Of a stretch of DNA of 7,215 nucleotides, positions 1 to 6,840 are shown in pieces. Numbering within the stretch: the stretch's first letter is position 1; every line of letters begins with the position of its first letter. The position numbers and the translations under genes were made by a program. This DNA is from Sulfurimonas sp. (lineage in GTDB: Bacteria > Campylobacterota > Campylobacteria > Campylobacterales > Sulfurimonadaceae). The DNA is taken from assembly GCA_015663215.1 (NCBI GenBank), contig DQSP01000246.1, positions 1-7,215 of the forward strand. Reading direction: 5' to 3'. Under the pieces are notes generated by a model. The model saw nothing but the letters and a program-made list of their open reading frames with translations. It was not told the DNA's origin and did no database searches.

Positions 1-107
1 TCTTCATTTGTTATGATAATATTATCATTTTTAAAACTCATTCTGTCGCCATGACTCAATAAAGCTACGATTATTTTCTTTTGTTCAAAATCTGGTAAAC
101 TTAACAT
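1..107 (-). CDS. cas1: Cas1 CRISPR integrase, type V-A (5' part only, runs off the left edge)
   Basis: Cas1 is the metal-dependent integrase that, with Cas2, inserts new spacers into the CRISPR array. Only the first 35 codons are visible, beginning MLSLPDFEQKK and ending at the window edge. The visible part matches the N-terminal beta-strand region of Cas1, with its typical 'DRMSFKNDNIII' run (arginine-x-serine-phenylalanine, then asparagine-aspartate-asparagine followed by hydrophobics). The catalytic Glu, His and Asp residues would lie beyond the edge and cannot be checked. The ATG overlaps the last 7 bases of cas4 (ATGTTAA), which implies translational coupling. I chose this start because of that overlap and because homologues begin in the same way. 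The assignment rests on the N-terminal motif plus the canonical cas12a-cas4-cas1 order. It is too short for the ORF length usually reported, but I consider it secure. Confidence 0.88.
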   Translation of the reverse strand, partial: MLSLPDFEQKKIIVALLSHGDRMSFKNDNIIITNE

Positions 108-658
108 GCTGCCACATCACATAGATTATTGTAAATACAGTATCTGCATTTATTTTCATTGGCTACAAATGCTTCATTCAAATCAAAGTTCTTCATTTTG
201 TGTACAATATCATCAAATTCTTTTTGTCGCTCAGTATCTTCAGGCGGTGTTTTGATAGGGTAACTTTTGTTGTCATCCATACTGTAGAGTTTCATTTTCT
301 GTACCTCATATCCCATTTCAACCAAACAATGATATTGTGCAAACAACTGATAAATATAGCCATCATAAACAACTTTGATTTTCTTTTTTCTCTCTACAAG
401 AAGAGACTTTGAGGCATCATAAGTATCTATCTTTCCTCCAATTTTGTATCTATCACTATATACTTCCATACCCTGCAATACACTCTTAGCCGTAGTATAT
501 GTTTGAGTATCTACCGTTTTATGTGCTGCTTTACCTTTGGTCTGTGCTGTTGTATGGTAAAGTCTTTGGCTGACTCTTCCATATAGCTGATGAAAATAGA
601 TAGACCTAGGACAAAATATAAAATCATTCAAATAAGATATGGGCATATATGGTTCCAT
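101..658 (-). CDS. cas4: Cas4 RecB-like nuclease with Fe-S cluster, type V-A
   Basis: Cas4 trims prespacers and helps select those with a correct PAM before Cas1-Cas2 integration. The 185-residue protein has the full layout. It has one N-terminal cysteine (C16 in FCPRS) and a C-terminal C171-x2-C174-x5-C180 cluster, which together make the four ligands of a 4Fe-4S centre. The RecB nuclease residues are H46 (KAAHKT), D78 (GGKID), E89 and K91 (VERKKK), then Q104 in YQLFAQYH. In that last motif the usual tyrosine of QxxxY falls one residue late (Y109). Length is normal for compact Cas4. It begins 8 bases after the cas12a stop and its stop overlaps the cas1 start, so it sits inside the cas operon. 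ATG at 658 is preceded by AGG at 7 bases. A second in-frame ATG four codons on is preceded by GGA at the same distance, so the true start is uncertain by four residues. Confidence 0.93.
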   Translation of the reverse strand: MEPYMPISYLNDFIFCPRSIYFHQLYGRVSQRLYHTTAQTKGKAAHKTVDTQTYTTAKSVLQGMEVYSDRYKIGGKIDTYDASKSLLVERKKKIKVVYDGYIYQLFAQYHCLVEMGYEVQKMKLYSMDDNKSYPIKTPPEDTERQKEFDDIVHKMKNFDLNEAFVANENKCRYCIYNNLCDVAAC

Positions 659-666
659 GAATATAC

Positions 667-3600
667 CTATACCCTACTCTGAATAAAGCTAAACCACTCT
701 TCGTTTTTCATATAAAGATTTAGATTCTTTGGTTTCTCAGCTTCCCAATCATGTTCTCGTATCTTCTGAAGGTTCCAAAGCCCTTTTAGTGCTATATTGT
801 ATGCTCCGTTGGCATCGGCATCTTTGGGTAAGGTTTTGGGTGCTTTTCTACTATCAAAAAACTCTCCATTACTATTTGCTATAGGAGAGAGTATAAAATC
901 ATCGTCTGTACCTGTTCTGCTATGGCGAAGTGTAAGCGTGAGTCTCATGATCCAAAAGAGTGTTTTATAAAACTTGGTGTCTTTTTCAAGTGCCAAAATA
1001 TCTTTCAACTCTTTACCATCTTTGTATTCTATCTGAGCATCATCACATAGCTCTTTTAACTCTTGCGTGACATTTATAGAATTAGTTTGCCAAATACCTT
1101 GTTCATCTTTCTTATTTTGATATCGCACATCACCGTAAGTACACGCTGTCCAAACTGTTTTGTAACTTCCAAGACTTTTATTGGTTACTTTTTTATAATC
1201 AAATGTAAATTCAAAATAGTCTTTTTCTACATTGTAAATGAAACTCTCTAAACTTTCAAAAAATGTTTTTGCTTTGCCAAGATTTTCATATTTTGGTTTC
1301 AAAAAATCCATAAACCCTGTAGCTGGATCTATCTTTGATGTGTAGTCAGCATTTACATAAAAAAGTATGCCTGTTTGCTTCCCTAGTTTTTGAAAACTTT
1401 CAAATGGAGCTGTAAGCTGATAGGCATTCAAATAGTGTCCTGCTTCACCCTCCTTGGCATCTTTAAATACAAGATAGTTTAACTTGTCTATAAGTCTTTT
1501 TTCAAATTTCTGGTACACTTGCTTTTCTACCTTAAATCGACCTCTTTTAAAGCCCGAATTTAAGTCCTCAAGGCATACAATGGCGTTATGTTTTATGATA
1601 AGGTTTGCCAATTTATGAACAACATGAGAAAGATAGCCATCCTTTAGTTCTTTTATATTCTCGACACTGCCCCATGATTTTCTTGCCTTATCTCTCTCCT
1701 GTTCTTTATCATGTAATTTTTGCTGATAATTTACCTTGTAGCCTTGGTCTGTACTTATTTCATTGAGAGTATCTTGTTCTATGATGTTACCTTTACTGTC
1801 AACAACTGTATAGTAGAGCAAATGCCTTTCTCCTCTATCTATACCTATAACACAAGTATCTATTGATTTTGAAAGTTCTTTGTTTATGGTGTCATTAAAC
1901 CTAAACGTATTTAATGCTTTAAAATTAAGAGTAATTGGAACATGAAATATGAACTTATCTTTCGTATAGCGTCTATCTTTTACAATATCATATGCAAATG
2001 TACTTGTCTTTTTAGGATTATTTTTATTTTTATTATCTATGGTCTCATTGGCTCTATGTACAACAGTATCTTTTCTCTTCATAGAATGCTTTCTATAAAA
2101 CATCTCTGCATCACCATTGAGTTTCAAAACCACATTTTTTAAATTTTCTGATTCAAATAATCCCCTCCAATACATAGTATGTAAATTTGGGCTTCCTTTA
2201 CTATGCGGAGAGAAATCTTTATTGTATATTTGAAACAAAAACAGTTTACCTTCTTCTATACACTGGTCAATATATTTTGTTTTAATATCATGAAACTCTA
2301 TTTTATACCCTTGAGACTCAACTTCTCTATAGAACCCACTTAAATCTTTATAACTATTTGTGACAGAAAAATCAAACTCAAACTCTCTCCACTCAGGATG
2401 CTTATCTATGCTTTTTTTATAAAAATCTATCATCTTATGGCAATCACTCAGTGAAAAGTCAACTTTTGTGTATCCTTTTTGTGCTTTTCCGTTTTTGCTA
2501 TCAGAGGCTCTATTTCTAATATCTAAAATATCTTGAGAGGGAGAGAAAAATTCCAACCTAGAGTTAGCAAAAAATACCTTTGGTAACATTTTATTTGCTC
2601 CAGGAAGCAACTTATAAACTATTTTTCTATAGCTATTGTTTTTTCCTCCTTGTATCTTTGTATATAATTCATCTTTAACTTTGGATTTTTTTCCATTTTT
2701 CATATCATCTATATTTTTACTATACTCAAATAGATGCTTATGCTTTGGATGCATAATGCCCATGTAATATAACCCATCTTTCTCAAAAAGAATAGATGCA
2801 TTGGCCGTTTCTTTATTGACAGCCCAGCCATTCAAGAGTGTAGGTACTTCAAAATTTATCTTAACCTTATCTTTAGAATAAGGCTTCTTTGTCAAATAAT
2901 CCCTTACCTTGTTGTAAAGCGATATTGTTATTTGGCTATACTCTTCATATTGAACAGAAAAATCTGCATAAAACCCTGCATCTGCATCAGGCATATCTAT
3001 CACTTTTCTCCCTTTCACAAGATGCAATGGTCTTAAAGCATGAGATAGTGACATAAATGCATCAAGCATTTTTTGTATATTTTGGACTTGCAAAAAACCT
3101 TCTGAACCATTTGGATTACTACTGTTTGGTACTATTCTTTTTTTATCTAATGCCTCTAGCTTCAGTAACGGTAAAACAGTTTTAACCTTTTCATCTAATT
3201 TATTATCTAATTTTGCATTTTTAAGTGCCTCTAGTAAGTGCGATAAAATAGATTTTTCTTCCTGTTCTGTCTCTAAGAGGTATGGCTTTAATTTTTCTTC
3301 CAAAAATGCTAGAGAAAATACCTTTTCTTCCATATATTTTTTTCTCTTTGCCTCTAATACACTTGAAACTTTTCCATTTTTTGGTGCAGGATATACATTC
3401 TGTTCCATATCGGACTTTAAGGCTGATTCTATCATGCCATAGCTAGAAAACATAGATTGTGAAATATTGGTCAGTTCTGTGCTTACAAGATAAATTTTAT
3501 CAGTATTTGCACTCTGGAGTTTTTGTAGGGTTTTATTCAATTTGCTAGTAAGTCTATTGGCTTTTTCTATATATTGAGCCAACGAAGTAAACATCTCTTT

Positions 3601-4530
3601 GTCGCTTTCAAAAGCATCAGGTATAAAAGAATGTGACTCTCTGTCACTAAGTATCTGCTTATATAGCATCGTAAATTCAGAAATATCTCTACGGATCAAT
3701 CCACTCTTCTGTCTATACAGGTTAATTTTTTCATTCAAGCCTATGCTTTTTTCTCTACTCTCTTCAGTTTTTCCACCTAGTAGTTCTGCATACTCATCTA
3801 TGGCAGACTGGGTAAATAAGCTTCTAAAATAGATTGGCTTAAACTTATCATCAAGGTCTAAAACTCCGAAATCTAGGCTAGGATATTTCTCCTTATTTTT
3901 TCTGTATGCTTCACAGTTATTAAAGAATTTTGGTAAATTTTCATTCATAAGTCGATATGCAATAGCTGTACTTTGATCTTCATCAGAATACATATTTTTT
4001 CTATTCTCATGAAATCCAGAGAAGTAAGTCGTAAACTTACTAAAGCTTTCAACAGTTGCTTTATGTTCTTCCCATATTCCTTTTTGGCTCAACCAAGCTG
4101 GCAAATCGCGGGTTATTAGCTCCTTGCTAAATAGATCTTTTTTATCAACAAATGCCTTTACAAGCATTTTTCTAAATAATTCTTGCCTACTCATCCATAT
4201 TTGTCTAAGTTTTTCATTTTTTGTATCTTTTTTAAAAGCTATAAATTCTTTATAAGCAGTATCAAAAAGCTCATCAGAAAACCAATATTCACCTGTATCT
4301 GGATTAACAGGATTAGATAGTTTATCTTCAATATAATCACGATGATAATCATCTATAAGCTCTTTTATTTTGAGATATTCCTCAGCACGCTTCTCATCTT
4401 GAGCAACTACATCTCTTAAATACTGAGACTTAAAGTCCTCTATATACTCTGCGGTCTCTCCCACTGGTCTTAGTTCAAAACGCAATGTTTTTGAGATAGA
4501 ATATTTTTTTGTAAATTTTGAGTAATCCAT
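667..4530 (-). CDS. cas12a: Cas12a (Cpf1) type V-A CRISPR effector nuclease
   Basis: This is an RNA-guided DNA endonuclease that also processes its own pre-crRNA. At 1287 residues it is full length for the family (about 1200-1350). The N-terminal WED-I segment has the family's LRFELRPVGET (residues 16-26). REC1/REC2 follow to about 530, then WED-II/PI with K573 (VNKET) and K651 (NKMLPK) at PAM-contact positions. The pre-crRNA processing residues are H825, K834 and K851. RuvC-I is D898 (GIDRGERH), the bridge-helix tryptophan is W953, RuvC-II is E988 (CLEDLNSGFKRGRF), the Nuc arginine is R1202 (LRHSRTG) and RuvC-III is D1239 (DADANGAY). All match the Francisella and Acidaminococcus enzymes aligned from memory. 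The position after the Nuc arginine is His rather than the usual Asn. The ATG has AAAGGA 7 bases upstream. It is first in the cas12a-cas4-cas1 operon, with a 221-bp leader region that probably carries the promoter. I see no frameshift or missing catalytic residue, so it is predicted active. Confidence 0.98.
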   Translation of the reverse strand: MDYSKFTKKYSISKTLRFELRPVGETAEYIEDFKSQYLRDVVAQDEKRAEEYLKIKELIDDYHRDYIEDKLSNPVNPDTGEYWFSDELFDTAYKEFIAFKKDTKNEKLRQIWMSRQELFRKMLVKAFVDKKDLFSKELITRDLPAWLSQKGIWEEHKATVESFSKFTTYFSGFHENRKNMYSDEDQSTAIAYRLMNENLPKFFNNCEAYRKNKEKYPSLDFGVLDLDDKFKPIYFRSLFTQSAIDEYAELLGGKTEESREKSIGLNEKINLYRQKSGLIRRDISEFTMLYKQILSDRESHSFIPDAFESDKEMFTSLAQYIEKANRLTSKLNKTLQKLQSANTDKIYLVSTELTNISQSMFSSYGMIESALKSDMEQNVYPAPKNGKVSSVLEAKRKKYMEEKVFSLAFLEEKLKPYLLETEQEEKSILSHLLEALKNAKLDNKLDEKVKTVLPLLKLEALDKKRIVPNSSNPNGSEGFLQVQNIQKMLDAFMSLSHALRPLHLVKGRKVIDMPDADAGFYADFSVQYEEYSQITISLYNKVRDYLTKKPYSKDKVKINFEVPTLLNGWAVNKETANASILFEKDGLYYMGIMHPKHKHLFEYSKNIDDMKNGKKSKVKDELYTKIQGGKNNSYRKIVYKLLPGANKMLPKVFFANSRLEFFSPSQDILDIRNRASDSKNGKAQKGYTKVDFSLSDCHKMIDFYKKSIDKHPEWREFEFDFSVTNSYKDLSGFYREVESQGYKIEFHDIKTKYIDQCIEEGKLFLFQIYNKDFSPHSKGSPNLHTMYWRGLFESENLKNVVLKLNGDAEMFYRKHSMKRKDTVVHRANETIDNKNKNNPKKTSTFAYDIVKDRRYTKDKFIFHVPITLNFKALNTFRFNDTINKELSKSIDTCVIGIDRGERHLLYYTVVDSKGNIIEQDTLNEISTDQGYKVNYQQKLHDKEQERDKARKSWGSVENIKELKDGYLSHVVHKLANLIIKHNAIVCLEDLNSGFKRGRFKVEKQVYQKFEKRLIDKLNYLVFKDAKEGEAGHYLNAYQLTAPFESFQKLGKQTGILFYVNADYTSKIDPATGFMDFLKPKYENLGKAKTFFESLESFIYNVEKDYFEFTFDYKKVTNKSLGSYKTVWTACTYGDVRYQNKKDEQGIWQTNSINVTQELKELCDDAQIEYKDGKELKDILALEKDTKFYKTLFWIMRLTLTLRHSRTGTDDDFILSPIANSNGEFFDSRKAPKTLPKDADANGAYNIALKGLWNLQKIREHDWEAEKPKNLNLYMKNEEWFSFIQSRV

Positions 4531-4537
4531 TGTTTGT

Positions 4538-4543
4538 TCCTTT
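4538..4543 (-). promoter_or_regulatory. Ribosome binding site of cas12a
   Basis: AAAGGA, 7 bases before the cas12a ATG. This is a strong Shine-Dalgarno match and fixes the start at 4530. Confidence 0.8.
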
Positions 4544-4554
4544 ATTTTAAATTA

Positions 4555-4591
4555 GTCTATCTTAAAGAATTCATAATTTCTAAAAGTATGT
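4555..4591 (+). other. Possible degenerate CRISPR-repeat-like sequence (CreR candidate)
   Basis: On the plus strand, opposite to cas12a, the stretch opens with GTCTA and ends with ATAATTTCTA, two A, then GTATGT. Type V-A direct repeats open with GTCTA and end with AATTTCTAC, a short loop, then GTAGAT. The total length is 37 bases against about 36. The hairpin is damaged: only the inner U-A and A-U pairs and a U-G pair remain. It starts 25 bases before the cas12a ATG, where RNA-guided autorepression elements would sit. The similarity is to an AT-rich motif in AT-rich DNA, so chance is a serious alternative. Confidence 0.2.
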
Positions 4592-4594
4592 CAA
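4566..4594 (-). promoter_or_regulatory. Candidate cas12a promoter (-35 TTGACA, weak -10)
   Basis: A consensus TTGACA (4594 down to 4589) lies 59 bases before the cas12a ATG. With a 17-base spacer the -10 position reads AATTCT, which is poor; TATGAA is closer to consensus but only 13 bases away. The -35 hexamer is therefore clear and the -10 box is not. In Campylobacterota the -35 is usually not conserved, so the match could also be a regulator half-site. Confidence 0.35.
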
Positions 4595-4751
4595 ATTGGT
4601 ATATTTTCTTATCAAAATACCTAACTTCAACATCTATCTCCATCCCATACCAAGTAGTGAATCAGTGTATGCAAAACCAACCAAAGTCAGAGCAGCAAAC
4701 AATAACCCTAATTTTTATATAAACTTTCTTCTATTCAGTATTGTAATTTTT

Positions 4752-5879
4752 TTATATCTTTATTTCATACAAACTATCATCATACCTATATCCATTCTTT
4801 TCAGCTGCTTCAAGATGCTTCATATGGTTTTCTATATTTTCTTTATCCCATTGTACAAATTCTCGCAACCCACTCAAACTAGTTTTTGTCAATATATTTG
4901 AAAGAGAAGGAGAAAGAGAAAGAGAAGTATAAGTAGAAGTAAGTTGTACAAGTATCTTGGCTTCACATTCATCTGAATCTTCCCAATCAGCTAATTTAAT
5001 CAAACTACCATCATAAAATTTAATACTTATATCTTCAAAATCTGCAGATAGTTGATATTCGCCTCCTAAATCATGGAGATATATGTCTTTTTCAAGTTTA
5101 GTTAATGCATCATCCATGCTGTAATCAATAGCACCAGTATATAGTCTTGTGTATTTTCCATCTGCATAGAGTAAGTACACAGGGGCTTTATCAAACACTA
5201 TATCAATCAAAGCAAAGCGAAATGAACCTAAATTTTGAAACCTTAATCTACCATTTTCACAAAAACTATAATAATCTAATATTTTACCTCCAAACTCATC
5301 ACTTCCCATCCAAGTACATGAAAGAACAAAGCCACTTGCCTCCATAAAATCAACATCATAATACAATGAACTCAGCTCATCACCAGGTGTAGTATATATT
5401 TCATCGATTAATACAAAGGTATAGGGTTGTCTTCGACAGACATCTCCTACAGCTATCTCGTCCCATAAGCCATGTACTATAGATGACATAGCTCCACACT
5501 CAAGAAAAAAACTTATCTCGGCAATATAGTGCTCACCTTCTTTTAGATGTGCCATAGAAGTCGATAACTCTACATTATTATTGTCAAATTGCATAAAAAA
5601 GTATAAAGATCGCCATCCCTCAAGTTCAACTTCAAAATATGCCAAACCATAGTCATCGGTATAATCTTCTCCTGCACCCATTGACTTCTTTACTACTTTT
5701 AAGAGTTTTGCATTTACACTATACATATAATTGTCTATATGACGCAAGTATGTTTTTTGATTATCTGAGGGTACAAAGTCTCCATAGACTTCAAGTGGTA
5801 ATCTATGGCAGTCACCAACCTTTAACCAAGAATAACTGTCTTGAATCGCTAACATATCTACATGTATATTTAATTTCAT
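4752..5879 (-). CDS. Acidic protein of unknown function upstream of cas12a
   Basis: I do not recognise this 375-residue protein. By my count it has 63 Asp/Glu against 32 Lys/Arg, so it is strongly acidic. It has no signal peptide or membrane segment and should be cytosolic. It is rich in aromatic residues, and its six cysteines (C24, C128, C148, C188, C207, C305) do not form paired CxxC motifs. Residues 315-328 are a low-complexity Ser/Leu run (TYTSLSLSPSLS region) encoded by a hexanucleotide repeat. The C-terminal 40 residues look helical and charged. I chose ATG at 5879 because GGAG lies 5 bases upstream; an in-frame TTG at 5900 would add seven residues but has no good ribosome site. It lies 50 bp after the WYL gene and 221 bp before cas12a, probably as its own short transcript. 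It could be a cargo gene, a defence accessory protein or an acidic nucleic-acid mimic. None of these is shown by the sequence. Confidence 0.85.
   Translation of the reverse strand: MKLNIHVDMLAIQDSYSWLKVGDCHRLPLEVYGDFVPSDNQKTYLRHIDNYMYSVNAKLLKVVKKSMGAGEDYTDDYGLAYFEVELEGWRSLYFFMQFDNNNVELSTSMAHLKEGEHYIAEISFFLECGAMSSIVHGLWDEIAVGDVCRRQPYTFVLIDEIYTTPGDELSSLYYDVDFMEASGFVLSCTWMGSDEFGGKILDYYSFCENGRLRFQNLGSFRFALIDIVFDKAPVYLLYADGKYTRLYTGAIDYSMDDALTKLEKDIYLHDLGGEYQLSADFEDISIKFYDGSLIKLADWEDSDECEAKILVQLTSTYTSLSLSPSLSNILTKTSLSGLREFVQWDKENIENHMKHLEAAEKNGYRYDDSLYEIKI
4904..4945. repeat. Imperfect hexanucleotide tandem repeat inside the acidic ORF
   Basis: Seven adjoining six-base units run GAGAAG, GAGAAA, GAGAAA, GAGAAG, TATAAG, TAGAAG, TAAGTT on the plus strand. 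The first four differ at a single position. Read on the minus strand they encode the alternating Ser/Leu and Thr/Ser stretch of the acidic protein. Because the unit is six bases, gain or loss keeps the frame. Confidence 0.7.
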
Positions 5880-5884
5880 TTCAT

Positions 5885-5888
5885 CTCC
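5885..5888 (-). promoter_or_regulatory. Ribosome binding site that sets the start of the acidic ORF
   Basis: GGAG, 5 bases before the ATG at 5879. It favours this ATG over the in-frame TTG at 5900, which lies upstream of the site. Confidence 0.7.
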
Positions 5889-5908
5889 AAAACATTTCAA
5901 TATGATAT

Positions 5909-5914
5909 ATTATC
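5909..5914 (-). promoter_or_regulatory. Candidate -10 box for the acidic ORF
   Basis: GATAAT on the minus strand matches five of six consensus bases. It would start transcription near 5902, giving a leader of roughly 20 bases that includes GGAG. The TTGACA at 5940-5935 is 20 bases upstream, too far for a normal -35. The palindrome containing that TTGACA lies immediately upstream of the box, as an operator would. Confidence 0.4.
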
Positions 5915-5922
5915 ACAACTTA

Positions 5923-5940
5923 TTGACACTTAAATGTCAA
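5923..5940. promoter_or_regulatory. 18-bp palindrome TTGACA/TGTCAA at the end of the WYL gene (candidate operator)
   Basis: Arms TTGACA and TGTCAA flank CTTAAA; 16 of 18 positions are symmetric. It covers the last codons and stop of the WYL gene and lies just upstream of the -10-like box of the acidic gene. No U-rich run follows on either strand, so an operator is more likely than a terminator. The neighbouring WYL protein is the obvious candidate ligand, by inference only. Confidence 0.45.
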
Positions 5941-6829
5941 ACCTATCACTCTCATCTCTATAATTATCCAAATCATGCATAAGCTCATCATGTAGCCACT
6001 TGGGTTCTAGTACATAGATACGTGGTAGCCAGTACTTTATCTGTGGGAGTAGTTCTAACTTATGGGTAATGCTACAATGCACTTCAAGACCACCATCATG
6101 ATGTACATCATAAATAACCTGCGTTTTATGGAGTCTAATATCTTTTATATAGGGTACTACTTCAGGTTGTATATAAAGTTTTACTAAGATTTCCTCTTCT
6201 CCAGTACTCGACCAGATGCTTTTCATGTTTTCAGCTTTTTCTTGCATAACATGTGTGAGTGTTGTATTTTGACTCTCTTGCTTAAAGTTTTTTATCTTAC
6301 TTAGGTTAAAAGACTTCACTTTGTCATCTTTATAATCTCTAGCTATCACATACCATCGTCCATTTTCAGTATATATCTTAATGGGGTCTATACATCTTTG
6401 ACTTGTTTCATCATCTTTTATATACGTGAAAGCACATTGTTTTTCATCTTGTATAGCTTTTATAACTTTTCCTCCAAGTACTTTAGGTAGATGTTTGTAC
6501 TCAATGGCAAAAGCTATATTTTCTTTACTTGCATTAGACTTTTCTAGGCATTCTACTTCTATCTCTACATTTTGAGCAAACGATAGCAGTAAAGCTTTAT
6601 GAAATGTGTTCTCACTTGCTACAAAACCTGAGGTATCGAGACTCCATGTTCCTAAATGATTATGTAAAAGTATGGTTTCAGAAATCTTGAGCATATCTCT
6701 ATGTATAGTACGAGAAGAAACATCATAGTCTATAGCTAGAGATGTACTTTGTAGTTTTTCAAAAGTATAAAGTCTTTTAACAATGTCAAGTATACGTGAT
6801 GTGGGTGTTTTTTGTTTTAAGTAAGGCAT
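5930..6829 (-). CDS. WYL-domain transcriptional regulator (HTH + WYL + WCX)
   Basis: This is a 299-residue DNA-binding regulator of the YafY/BrxR/CapW type; WYL domains bind ligands such as nucleic acid or nucleotides and control HTH-mediated binding. Residues 10-50 form a DeoR-like winged helix-turn-helix, with a recognition segment VSSRTIHRDM (37-46). The WYL domain spans about 120-185 and has DPIKIY (148-153), then GRWYVIARDY with W159-Y160-V161, then FNLSKIK; the FRL(D)R arginine of many homologues is Asn/Lys here. The WCX extension fills about 211-290, with the typical LELLPQIKYWLPRIYVLEP run. A 28-bp palindrome overlaps the TATAAT box in front of the ATG, which suggests autorepression. 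An in-frame TAA inside that TATAAT rules out an earlier start. Regulators of this shape often sit at the head of phage-defence loci, and this one precedes a type V-A cas operon. Whether it controls cas12a is not shown. Confidence 0.9.
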   Translation of the reverse strand: MPYLKQKTPTSRILDIVKRLYTFEKLQSTSLAIDYDVSSRTIHRDMLKISETILLHNHLGTWSLDTSGFVASENTFHKALLLSFAQNVEIEVECLEKSNASKENIAFAIEYKHLPKVLGGKVIKAIQDEKQCAFTYIKDDETSQRCIDPIKIYTENGRWYVIARDYKDDKVKSFNLSKIKNFKQESQNTTLTHVMQEKAENMKSIWSSTGEEEILVKLYIQPEVVPYIKDIRLHKTQVIYDVHHDGGLEVHCSITHKLELLPQIKYWLPRIYVLEPKWLHDELMHDLDNYRDESDRFDI

Positions 6830-6834
6830 GAAAA

Positions 6835-6840
6835 ATTATA
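6835..6840 (-). promoter_or_regulatory. Perfect -10 box just before the WYL gene
   Basis: TATAAT ends 5 bases before the ATG at 6829. If it is the working -10, transcription would start at or next to the A of the ATG, giving a leaderless mRNA. Otherwise an upstream extended box (TGTTATACC, from about 6866 down) is used, and GAGG at 6844-6841, 11 bases from the ATG, acts as a weak ribosome site. Confidence 0.4.

Larger units (their letters stand above)
4531..4751. other. Non-coding leader region between the acidic ORF and cas12a
   Basis: This 221-bp stretch is the longest gap in the window. Small plus-strand reading frames cross it, but they lack ribosome sites and recognisable content. It contains the cas12a ribosome site, a TTGACA hexamer on the minus strand (4589-4594), a TATACC just upstream of it (4598-4603) and, on the plus strand, a stretch resembling a degenerate type V-A repeat (4555-4591). 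I see no convincing terminator for the upstream gene. Its size and position make it the natural place for the cas operon promoter and any RNA- or protein-based control of it. Confidence 0.6.

Noticed and set aside
1223..1239. Plus-strand TTTTCTACATTGTAAAT resembles the repeat hairpin of type V-A CRISPR
   Set aside because: It lies inside the conserved Cas12a coding sequence (YNVEKDYFEF on the minus strand) and occurs once. The coding constraint explains it.
1063..2142. Short plus-strand open frames opposite cas12a
   Set aside because: They are antisense shadows of the conserved cas12a reading frame, without ribosome sites or recognisable motifs.
4534..4722. Plus-strand open frame of 62 codons in the cas12a leader
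   Set aside because: It starts with TTG, has no ribosome site and shows no protein-like features. The region is better explained as regulatory.
4596..4901. Plus-strand open frame of 101 codons crossing the cas12a leader into the acidic gene
   Set aside because: No ribosome site and a low-complexity hydrophobic product. Most of it is antisense to a better supported gene.
5582..5591. Ten bases (TGTCAAATTG) shared with 4589-4598 in the cas12a leader, possibly a common regulator site or guide target
   Set aside because: It is within the coding sequence of the acidic protein (MQFDN), lacks a T-rich PAM in the right place, and a 10-base match is expected by chance in AT-rich DNA of this length.
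5880..5900. TTG start giving a 382-residue version of the acidic protein
   Set aside because: The GGAG ribosome site lies downstream of this TTG and directly before the ATG at 5879.
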